Shown one piece after another: positions 57,558-64,000 of a stretch of 64,000 bases of DNA (positions within the stretch are counted from its first letter, which is position 1; each line of letters begins with the position of its first letter). The DNA comes from Nocardia camponoti (GTDB lineage: Bacteria > Actinomycetota > Actinomycetes > Mycobacteriales > Mycobacteriaceae). The notes beneath the pieces are model-generated. The model did not search any database. It was not told the origin of the DNA and worked only from the letters and a program-made list of their open reading frames with translations. The position numbers were made by a program, and so were the translations under genes. Location of the stretch: the NCBI RefSeq assembly GCF_014646135.1, contig NZ_BMMW01000004.1, forward strand, positions 248,001 to 312,000, in the 5' to 3' direction.

Positions 57558-59237
57558 ATGCTCGAATTAATGGATTGGTTCTGCGGCGCTGGCGGCTCTA
57601 CGCAGGGCGCGGCGAAGGTGCCCGGTGTGCGCATCACCCGTGCGGCGAATCACTGGGGCAAGGCTGTCGAGACCCACATGGCCAACTACCCCGATGCCGA
57701 TCACTTTCTCGGCGACCTGAGCACTGAAGAGGCCAAAGAGAAGATCGCGAAATGGCCTGCCGCCGACCTGTTCTGGGCCAGCCCGGAATGTCCCCAGTGG
57801 TCCTCGGCGCGTGGCAAGAAGCGCGACTTCCACAACACCATGCAAGGCGACCTGCTCGACCTCCAGCGCGACGAGGAAGCCGACCGCAGCAGGGCTCTTA
57901 TGGAGGAAGTCCCGATGTACCTGCGCGGTGTGATCGAGCGCGGGGGCCGGGTCCGCGCCGGGGTCGTGGAGAACGTGGTCGAGGTCCGCCAGTGGGACCA
58001 GTGGAACCGTTGGATCGGCGAGATCCGAGCCCTGGGCTACGGGATCAAGGTCATCGCCCTGAACTCCAGCCACGCCCAGCCGGTTCGCACTCCGGTAGCC
58101 CCGCAATCCAGGGATCGGTTGTACGTCGCCTACTGGGATCTCAAGCTCGGCCGCGAGCCCAACTGGAACAAGTGGTTGCGCCCACGCGCCTTCTGCTTGG
58201 CCTGCGACGAATGGATCAACGCCCTTCAGGTCTTCAAGAAACCCAACGCCGACATGGGCCGCTACCGCACCCAGTACGTGTACCGCTGCCCGCGGGTCAG
58301 CTGCCGCAACTCGATCGTCGAGCCGCCCGTGCTCCCGGCAGCCGCCGCGATCGACTGGACCCTTCCAGGCACCCGTATCGGCGACCGAGACAAGCCCCTG
58401 GCCGACAAGACCATGGAGCGCATCCGCGTCGGCATGCGCCGCTACGCCTCAGCCATGCCGATGATGGTTCCCGCCGGAGGTACCTGGCGCGACGACGCCA
58501 CCCAGGTCACCGGGCCGATGGCCGCCCGCACCACCCGCGAGAACGACGGCCTGGCGATCCCGCAGCCGTTTCACGCACAACTGCGCTCAGACCGGCCCCG
58601 CACGATCGGTCTGCACGAGCCCCGGGCCACCATCGTCGCCAACGGCTCCAACCACGGCCTCGCCGTTCCACCGCCGCTGATGGTCCCAATGGAGGGCCGC
58701 GACGGCAAAGAAGCCCAACTGGCCTCACAGCCTTTACGCACTCAGACCACCCGCAACGAGACGGCCGTGGCATTCATACCTTTCGTCGCCGAGATGCGCG
58801 GCGGTTCCTCAGACGCACGTGCTGTGACCAACCCCCTCGCCACTGTCACCGCCAGCGGCAACCACCACGGCCTGGTCACCCCGCCGACTGGGATGTCGAC
58901 GCAGCTGTGGAACTCGATGCTGCTGCCCTACTACGGCACTGGCACCGCGCGCCCGGTCGCGGACCCGATCGGCGCGCTCACCACCCGCGATCGGTTCGCT
59001 TTCGTCGACACGATCACCGAGCGCGACATCGACGCCGTGCGCTTCCGCATGCTGGAGCCAGAGGAAATCCAGAACGCCATGGCATTCCGTTCCGACTACA
59101 TCGTCCTAGGCAACAAACGCCAGCGAGTGCGGCAACTCGGCAACGCAGTTACCCCGCCTGCCGCCGAAATCCTCATCTCCGCGCTGGTAGAGGCCATCAC
59201 CGGCGAAGGGCTCGACCGCTGCGGGCTGGCTGCCTAG
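57558..59237 (+). CDS. C5-cytosine DNA methyltransferase, actinophage type
   Basis: A 559-residue m5C methyltransferase. Motif I is MDWFCGAGGSTQGA, motif IV with the catalytic cysteine is FWASPECPQWSSARG, motif VI is VVENVVEV, motif VIII is PQSRDRLYVAYWD, and motifs IX/X are VRQLGNAVTPPAAEILISAL. The target-recognition region contains a Cys pair insert (FCLACDEWINAL, YRCPRVSC) and several repeats built around T-T-R-E/N/D (ARTTRENDGLAIPQPFHAQL). No matching restriction enzyme is adjacent, so it is an orphan that may protect the element from host restriction. ATG 57558 follows the shared leader. Confidence 0.92.
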   Translation: MLELMDWFCGAGGSTQGAAKVPGVRITRAANHWGKAVETHMANYPDADHFLGDLSTEEAKEKIAKWPAADLFWASPECPQWSSARGKKRDFHNTMQGDLLDLQRDEEADRSRALMEEVPMYLRGVIERGGRVRAGVVENVVEVRQWDQWNRWIGEIRALGYGIKVIALNSSHAQPVRTPVAPQSRDRLYVAYWDLKLGREPNWNKWLRPRAFCLACDEWINALQVFKKPNADMGRYRTQYVYRCPRVSCRNSIVEPPVLPAAAAIDWTLPGTRIGDRDKPLADKTMERIRVGMRRYASAMPMMVPAGGTWRDDATQVTGPMAARTTRENDGLAIPQPFHAQLRSDRPRTIGLHEPRATIVANGSNHGLAVPPPLMVPMEGRDGKEAQLASQPLRTQTTRNETAVAFIPFVAEMRGGSSDARAVTNPLATVTASGNHHGLVTPPTGMSTQLWNSMLLPYYGTGTARPVADPIGALTTRDRFAFVDTITERDIDAVRFRMLEPEEIQNAMAFRSDYIVLGNKRQRVRQLGNAVTPPAAEILISALVEAITGEGLDRCGLAA

Positions 59238-59657
59238 TCGGACGGGGAGGGCTTGACGTCCTCGGTCCTCCCCTGCCACCTCCGTTTCGTCCGCTTACGC
59301 AGCCGCTTCCCGAGCCGACCGCCGACGTAACCAGCAGCCATCCCAACGGAGTCCAAACGGCCTCGCGGCCAGCCGAGCGGGAACGCTCAGTACAGCGCTC
59401 CCTATTTCTGTAGCGGGGCGTCACAAACAGAGGTCGGGCGGCTTGGCGAAGCCACAGTCGTGAGGCCGCAGCTCGGACACGCCAGGCCGCCCGAAAGTGC
59501 CCCACTCGCAAAAGGAAGGGCAGGAACGAGTCTAGCAACCCAGCACCGCCCGGCGCGCCCTGTCCGACCACTCGCCTCGGAAAGAGGTCATTCATGATGC
59601 CCGCCCGTACCCGAAGCCGGCTTGGGCTCTACGGGAGGAACCAGCCACAATCAAGGT
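59238..59657. other. Gap with a decayed leader
   Basis: No gene is seen. CCCACTCGCAAAAGGAAGGG near 59500-59520 is the same leader element that precedes the genes at 49954, 48757 and 57558, but no start codon follows. A gene may have been lost. Confidence 0.4.
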
Positions 59658-60104
59658 GTGGGAACCCTGATCACACTGAAGGAATGGGCTGCGCTACACG
59701 GACGCAGCTACGGCTCCATCCGCAACACCTGGGTTGGCGACCCCGACTTCCCAAAGCCGAAAAAGCCCCGCTCAAGAACAGGCCTGGGCGCAGGCACCCC
59801 TGCCCTTGAGTACGACCGCGACGAACTTGACGACTTCGCAGAACGCTGGGAAGCCGCCAAGCGCCCGGCATCGTTGCCCATGCCTGACGGACCCGAGGAA
59901 TACCGAACCCTCGGCGCGATAGCCCGATTGCTCGGCGTCGATGGCAAGACCGTGACCCAGTACCGCAAGACCCTCAACGAACAAGTTGACCATGCCGACC
60001 GCGGCGCACGCACCGTCTACCACACCCGAGGCGTAGTAGAGGTGCTCAACAAGCGACACGGCATGGGCATGGCTCGCCCGCGCAATGCCCGGCCTCCCGA
60101 GTAG
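59658..60104 (+). CDS. Double helix-turn-helix protein, excisionase-like
   Basis: One hundred and forty-eight residues from GTG 59658. Two DNA-binding segments of the MerR/Xis kind occur: LITLKEWAALHGRSYGSIRN with WVGDPDFPKPKKP, and YRTLGAIARLLGVDGKTVTQ with a following YRKTL. TVYHTRGVVEVLNKRHGMG closes the protein. Such proteins serve as excisionases or element regulators. No integrase was seen nearby. Confidence 0.7.
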   Translation: MGTLITLKEWAALHGRSYGSIRNTWVGDPDFPKPKKPRSRTGLGAGTPALEYDRDELDDFAERWEAAKRPASLPMPDGPEEYRTLGAIARLLGVDGKTVTQYRKTLNEQVDHADRGARTVYHTRGVVEVLNKRHGMGMARPRNARPPE

Positions 60105-60443
60105 CAACTCTCCTACCTACCCAGACAGCGGGTCACAACGCCTTCGACGAGGGGTTACTAGGAGCTTTTGAATTGCATCCCCGTCAGAGGCGAACGCCTG
60201 TCCCAACTGGGTTGGTGGTGGAACAGGCCCGAACGCGGTGTGCATGCACAGAGCAATCCCCAGGCCGCACAGTCAGCAAAAGCAAGGCTCCTGGACAAGT
60301 TTGGTTTCACCCGCCCCAGGGCGACCTACAGGCTCTTCGATCAACCATCGACTGGGGTGCTACGGAAGTAGGCCACCACCAGACCGAACACAACGCTACC
60401 GAGCGGCCTACAGTTTCCTCAAGTCACCACGGACGGGGGAACC
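60105..60443. other. Gap without a gene
   Basis: ORFs here lack good starts and codon use. A TGTGCATGCACA 12-bp palindrome lies near 60238. GGGGGAACC before 60444 is the next ribosome binding site. Confidence 0.35.
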
Positions 60444-61169
60444 ATGAACATCGACGGCCAGGCGGAGTTCGAACGCACCGGAAACACCTACCTGCGCGTA
60501 CGGGACTGCCTGCACACAATGAGCAAGCAGCCCTACATCGAGCGGCACTGGTACGAACGCGTGCTGGGCAAGGACCTGGAAAACTCGAACACAGTTTTCG
60601 ACATCCTCATCGAGCACGGCTACATGCAGGCGAACGGAACGGTCACAGTCGATGTCTGGAATCGCGAAACCTGGCAGCTCGACAACATCATTGAGCCGAG
60701 CTACCTGCTGACAAACAAGGGGTGCGCGTTGGCCAATGCCAGTGCGGCCAAACCCGTGCACCGTGCCACAGCAGAAAAGGCACTCGCGGGATTCCTGGAC
60801 AGAGTAGAGCAGGCCGCGGCCGATCCGATGTACTTGTGGGTGGTCGAACGCGTCGTGCTGTTCGGTTCGATGCTGGACACAACTCGGGATCGCGTGAGCG
60901 ATGTCGACTTGGCTCTCAGAATCGTGCAGAACGAGTCGGTCTACGAGGCCGCAGGCGGCCACCAACTGGCGGGTTCGGTCTTCCTTTCGGAGCTGAACGG
61001 TGAGCGGCACCCATCCGGGTACCAAGGAGAAGCCGGCGTGAGAAAGTTCCTCAAGAGCCGGTCGCGAGTATTGAGCCTGGCCAGCCTGTCCGACGACGGT
61101 GCGATAGCTGGACTGCCGCCTGAAACCACCCCACATCGAGTCATCTACGAACGCGGACGTGAGAGTTAG
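60444..61169 (+). CDS. Nucleotidyltransferase-domain protein
   Basis: Two hundred and forty-one residues. The N-terminal 110 residues read as a winged helix (VFDILIEHGYMQANGTVTV, PSYLLTNKGCALANASAAK). A minimal Pol-beta nucleotidyltransferase motif follows: VVLFGSMLDTTRDRVSDVDL, with G-S and D-x-D. The last part is basic and may be disordered. Proteins of this build occur as toxin-type or defence nucleotidyltransferases. The nucleotide and target are unknown, and no antitoxin-like gene is adjacent. Confidence 0.75.
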   Translation: MNIDGQAEFERTGNTYLRVRDCLHTMSKQPYIERHWYERVLGKDLENSNTVFDILIEHGYMQANGTVTVDVWNRETWQLDNIIEPSYLLTNKGCALANASAAKPVHRATAEKALAGFLDRVEQAAADPMYLWVVERVVLFGSMLDTTRDRVSDVDLALRIVQNESVYEAAGGHQLAGSVFLSELNGERHPSGYQGEAGVRKFLKSRSRVLSLASLSDDGAIAGLPPETTPHRVIYERGRES

Positions 61170-61329
61170 CCACGCCAGACCTACGCGCCGACAAATCGCT
61201 GCCGACAGGTTCGTGGGCAGTCGAATGGGGCGGCGCATCTCCGGGCCATAGGCTCGGTTTGTTGTGCAGGTATGCAGGTAGAGCTGGTGCGTCCCGCTGG
61301 TGCGGCGTGGCCGCTCCAGCGGGACTGCG

Positions 61330-61435
61330 ACGCCTGTGGTCGTCTCGGTGAACATCACCTCCGGCAAGGTAGTCGGCACCACCCACGAACCCGCGCATTG
61401 CGTGTTTACTAAGAACTTCTACCAGGTTCTGTCTG
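61330..61435 (+). pseudogene. Possible IS630-type transposase scrap
   Basis: VSVNITSGKVVGTTHEPAHC followed by a helix resembles the DDE region of IS630-like transposases, without context on either side. The remainder of 61170-61646 shows no gene. Confidence 0.25.
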
Positions 61436-61646
61436 GTAGTGGCGAGTCCTGTTGCAGTGCAGGATATTTCGTCGTGGCAGCGCCGTAAATCGTGGACGAC
61501 CAGATGCGGGCAGTGATCGAACCGCGACTACCGGTCAAAGCCCCGGGAACACCGGCACCAGAGCGGATGTACGATCGGCTTGTCCTACAAGGCAGCCGTC
61601 CTCTCCCCAGGCATCGCTCGCCCCGGGGCGACTATGCTCAGCGCCT

Positions 61647-62576
61647 GTGGAATCCCTTGTGATGGCACCGACATTTCTAGACCTCGCAGTCCTACGGGAA
61701 GCCTTGGATGAGCAGAATGTCGGTGTCCGGACGAGCAACGAACTCGGCGCGGGCCTGACCCTGGCGGAAACGCCGCTTCAGAAATTCGACCTCGGTGTTG
61801 TCGTTGTACCTACCGATGACTCCGACGGCACATCGGAGTCACGAGCTGCGATTCTGATCGAAGCCGGAATTGCCTATGCTCGCGGGCTACCTCTCCTCTT
61901 CATTGTCGACCCGTCGGACCGGGCGTCGCTGCAAGTCCTGTCCGGAACAAAAGCATGGACCGTGAGGGCACGCATCGACAACAGAGAGGCTATCCGACTC
62001 CACTTACGACTACTCATCCAATCGATAACCCGGAATCCTGATTCAGACTTTCCGCCAGTAATCGTCCACGGACCACCGGGTAAAGGCAAGTCGGAGTTAA
62101 TTGCACGCCTTGTCAAGGATTCGCTGGAAGCTGGAAATACCGTCATCGCAACTTCAACCCGGTCTAGGCCACCGGTAGAGCCGAACGTGGCGGAACGACT
62201 TGAGCAGTTGCTTCATGACCGCGGGATTGCAGCTCAGCGGGAGGTGCGGACCACACGCCACGGCAACTCCGGTCGAATTGACCTAATTTTCAGTCATCCG
62301 CAGATTGACACTCCGGTCTTCGTGGAGCTGCTCAGCGGTCTCCAAGATAAGCCAAAGGCTCATGCCGAAGCGCAACTCGCCCAATACATAAGGAACGAGT
62401 CAGGCACGATCGGCCTCGTGCTGTATTATAACCTGCCGCCATCCGCTCCCGAAATGTCAGCGGTTGATGCACGGGTGTGGTCGGTGAGCATGGTCGATTT
62501 CCTCCACAAGATCGACACCGGCGAACTGGGCTCGTTCCTGCGAAGGATCCGCAACGAGACGGTGCATGGCCGATGA
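61647..62576 (+). CDS. Sensor-like domain, P-loop and restriction-endonuclease-like protein
   Basis: Three hundred and nine residues from GTG 61647. Residues 1-120 look like a nucleotide-binding Rossmannoid (LGVVVVPTDDSDGTSESRAA, IEAGIAYARGLPLLFIVDPS) of the TIR-like/SLOG sensor type. VIVHGPPGKGKSELIARLVK near residue 140 is a Walker A. About residues 200-270 (RIDLIFSHPQIDTPVFVELL) match the D-x(n)-E-x-L core of a restriction-endonuclease fold, with D-L and E-L spaced as in PD-(D/E)xK proteins, but no lysine was obvious. The ATGA overlap couples it to the next gene, a second nuclease-like protein. I do not recognise the exact family. A two-gene defence module is likely. Confidence 0.65.
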   Translation: MESLVMAPTFLDLAVLREALDEQNVGVRTSNELGAGLTLAETPLQKFDLGVVVVPTDDSDGTSESRAAILIEAGIAYARGLPLLFIVDPSDRASLQVLSGTKAWTVRARIDNREAIRLHLRLLIQSITRNPDSDFPPVIVHGPPGKGKSELIARLVKDSLEAGNTVIATSTRSRPPVEPNVAERLEQLLHDRGIAAQREVRTTRHGNSGRIDLIFSHPQIDTPVFVELLSGLQDKPKAHAEAQLAQYIRNESGTIGLVLYYNLPPSAPEMSAVDARVWSVSMVDFLHKIDTGELGSFLRRIRNETVHGR

Positions 62577-63109
62577 CCAGCCTCGACTCAACGGAGATCC
62601 AGCGCATCCTCCAACTGGCTGCTGACGCAACCAATACTGACGCACAAGGAAAGGCATACGAAGAGCTGGCTCAGTACCTCTTCGAATTGATACCAGGATG
62701 CCTCGTGGAGCGAAATGGCATCAGCTACTTCGGGACAGAGCAAGTAGACCTCGGCGTATGCAACGGGAAACACCAGAACGGCCTGCACGCGCTACCGCAT
62801 GTCATCCTGATCGAGTGCAAAGACTGGAGTCGACCGGTCGACAGCGCCACCCTTGGCTATTTCATCAACATACTCGCCAATCGCAGCGTCGAAGCTGGCA
62901 TCTTGATCGCGGCCAACGGGGTCACGGGTGAGGTGCGGGAGCAATCTCACGCCCACGCCCTCGGCATCGGAGCAATCGCGCGCGGGATGAAGGTTCTCGT
63001 GATAACGACCCAGGAGATCAGTCGGCTTACATGCATTGAGGAGCTGGTCGATCTCCTCCTGCGAAGGTTTCTCTTGGCCCATATGCGTGGCGGACTCGGG
63101 GTGCCGTAA
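62573..63109 (+). CDS. Restriction-endonuclease-like (Mrr/PD-(D/E)xK) protein
   Basis: One hundred and seventy-eight residues from ATG 62573. The nuclease core is visible: a helix with glutamate (AYEELAQYLFELI), the aspartate of FGTEQVDLGV, and the E-x-K of VILIECKDWSRPVDSATLGY, with AGILIAANGVTGEVREQ as the following strand-helix. This is the D ... E-x-K arrangement of Mrr-type enzymes. Translationally coupled to the sensor/P-loop gene, it is the probable DNA-cutting effector of the pair. Confidence 0.8.
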   Translation: MTSLDSTEIQRILQLAADATNTDAQGKAYEELAQYLFELIPGCLVERNGISYFGTEQVDLGVCNGKHQNGLHALPHVILIECKDWSRPVDSATLGYFINILANRSVEAGILIAANGVTGEVREQSHAHALGIGAIARGMKVLVITTQEISRLTCIEELVDLLLRRFLLAHMRGGLGVP

Positions 63110-63376
63110 CCCGACTTAGGCCAAGCGGCTGTCCACAGGGCACCGCCGGGCAAGCGCGTGGGTCTCGGCGAGCTGAGCGAGGGGGTACGGCGCTCTCGCG
63201 GGCACCAGCCCCTTCGATCCGCGGCGAGTCGCAGCTGGATCCGACGGCTCACGGGCAGCCCGAGCCGTCAGAGGTCGCACACCAGCTGCGGTTGGCCTGC
63301 AGCTCATCTGCACGAGCCGACAGGCTACGGCGTGAGCACCGACACAGATAACCATTAGCCAATAAGTTGCTATCCC
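63110..63376. other. Gap without a gene
   Basis: Frames here overlap on both strands without starts or codon bias. No tRNA could be folded. Confidence 0.35.
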
Positions 63377-63418
63377 AAAAAAAACCCGTCGGCGTGTCGG
63401 ATTTCGACACGCCGACGG
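63377..63418 (-). terminator. Strong Rho-independent terminator
   Basis: A 14-bp stem (CCGTCGGCGTGTCG) and GATTT loop are followed on the minus strand by eight U. It would end a transcript coming from the right, where no minus-strand gene is recognised inside the window. Confidence 0.8.
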
Positions 63419-63420
63419 CT

Positions 63421-63820
63421 CTCAGTCCCCGGCTCGATGCCGTGAGCTGGATACTCACACACGGGTAGCCGAAACTCATCCCATTCTCATCCCATCGCCC
63501 AAGAAACCACTACGGGAAACACCAGGCCACAGTAGGAAGCGATGGGAAGTATGAAAATAGGTTACTACCTGGCAAAACAGGCCTCTACTGGGCGATCGCG
63601 AAGTTGCACTGCGCGATGATGCAGAAGTTCCTGATCCGGGCAGGATCGGTGAACGTCGTATCGGCAAAACTGGAAGCCACTCCACTCCTTGAGGGGTATC
63701 GGCGAACTGGGTCTATCGTCCCATGCGCGCGAATGGGAGCGGCTCACCGGTGCGCCAAAACGCCCACCGCGGCCCGAACGTGAGCGAGCCCCTGAACTAA
63801 TCCGGCGCTATATTCCAAAC
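63421..63820. other. Gap with short repeats, possible element boundary
   Basis: Two copies of TGGGATGAG (minus strand) lie near 63476-63494. CCCATCGC/GCGATGGG form an 8-bp inverted pair near 63490 and 63540. No gene is evident. A recombination site is conceivable but cannot be supported further. Confidence 0.3.
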
Positions 63821-64000
63821 ATGGCAGGCAGTTGGAACACTCTTGGCAAGCAGCTGGCCGAGATCGCCAAGGAGCAAGGTCCCAAGGTGGTTCGTTCGCA
63901 GGGGCCGAAGTTGTTGGAGAGGTTGGCGTCGGCGTTAGCCGCGAAGCCGGCACGTCCGGTTCCGGTTCGCCCGACCGCGTCGACGCCCGTGCCAACAGCG
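63821..64000 (+). CDS. Partial hypothetical protein, runs off the right edge
   Basis: An ATG-started frame open to the end of the window gives 60 residues: a basic helix (SWNTLGKQLAEIAKEQGPKV) and an Ala/Pro/Val-rich segment. The codon use is GC-rich. Alanine- and proline-rich linkers after a short helix are common in actinobacterial surface or DNA-condensing proteins. The rest is needed to judge. Confidence 0.5.
   Translation, partial: MAGSWNTLGKQLAEIAKEQGPKVVRSQGPKLLERLASALAAKPARPVPVRPTASTPVPTA

Noticed and set aside
63476..63546. Attachment site or integrase end from repeated TGGGATGAG
   Set aside because: The repeats are short and no integrase or tRNA is adjacent; listed only as a possible boundary.
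1..64000. CRISPR arrays, tRNA and rRNA genes
   Set aside because: No regularly spaced repeats, no cloverleaf with a GTTCGA-type T arm and no ribosomal RNA signature was seen on either strand.

Overview
The window looks like chromosomal or plasmid DNA of a high-GC mycolic-acid actinomycete. Nocardia or a close relative is my best guess. The reasons are the GC-rich codon use, many GTG/TTG starts, a DUF2510 (WYPDP) protein, a fatty acyl-AMP ligase, a RafH/HPF-like factor and actinobacterial mobilisation genes. No rRNA, tRNA or CRISPR array was found.

Region 1 (1-11969) is a compact biosynthetic cluster with less GC-rich codons than the rest. A minus-strand operon runs from about 9005 down past position 1. 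It encodes an M29-aminopeptidase-like protein, a 29-residue peptide with a very strong ribosome binding site, a second M29-like paralogue that has lost two metal ligands, an SDR dehydrogenase, a DUF2817 zinc peptidase, a fatty acyl-AMP ligase (frameshifted in a C6 run), a class III aminotransferase, an aldo-keto reductase and a carrier protein-thioesterase that runs off the left edge. A divergent three-gene operon (9542-11969) encodes a haem-oxygenase-like diiron oxygenase, an unrecognised protein and an alpha/beta hydrolase. I know of no described pathway with this combination. It is the strongest candidate here for an undescribed system. A RafH-like ribosome factor and a VOC protein follow.

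Region 2 (13560-15000) is mobile-element debris: an IS256 remnant, a 3' group II intron remnant with a recognisable domain V, and an ISL3 transposase fragment.

Region 3 (15022-25099) is a conflict/defence island. The minus-strand operon encodes vWA (TerY-like), PP2C phosphatase, Ser/Thr kinase-like protein and an SF1 helicase with a nuclease-like C-terminus, which is a TerY-P-type triad plus helicase. Divergent to it are a DUF2510-coiled coil-T5orf172 protein, an EACC1 protein and a caspase-Sel1 protein.

Region 4 (25290-63800) opens with a scrambled IS1634-type remnant and continues as a mobilisable accessory element. It carries a giant methylase-helicase, a primase-redoxin-DUF2742 fusion, relaxase and MobC with a candidate oriT, an actinophage-like C5 DNA methyltransferase, an excisionase-like protein and many small unknown genes. 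Cargo that looks defensive is interleaved: a PRTase-DprA pair, a NACHT NTPase with membrane helices, a CHAT protease, a nucleotidyltransferase, and a sensor/P-loop/nuclease-like gene coupled to a restriction-endonuclease-like gene. Several transcription units of this element share a CTTTCGATAC upstream motif. Two other genes share an ungapped 85-bp leader. A complete ISL3 element (52078-53825) interrupts one gene. I recognised no integrase, T4SS ATPase or replication initiator, so the element is probably cut by the window or mobilised in trans.
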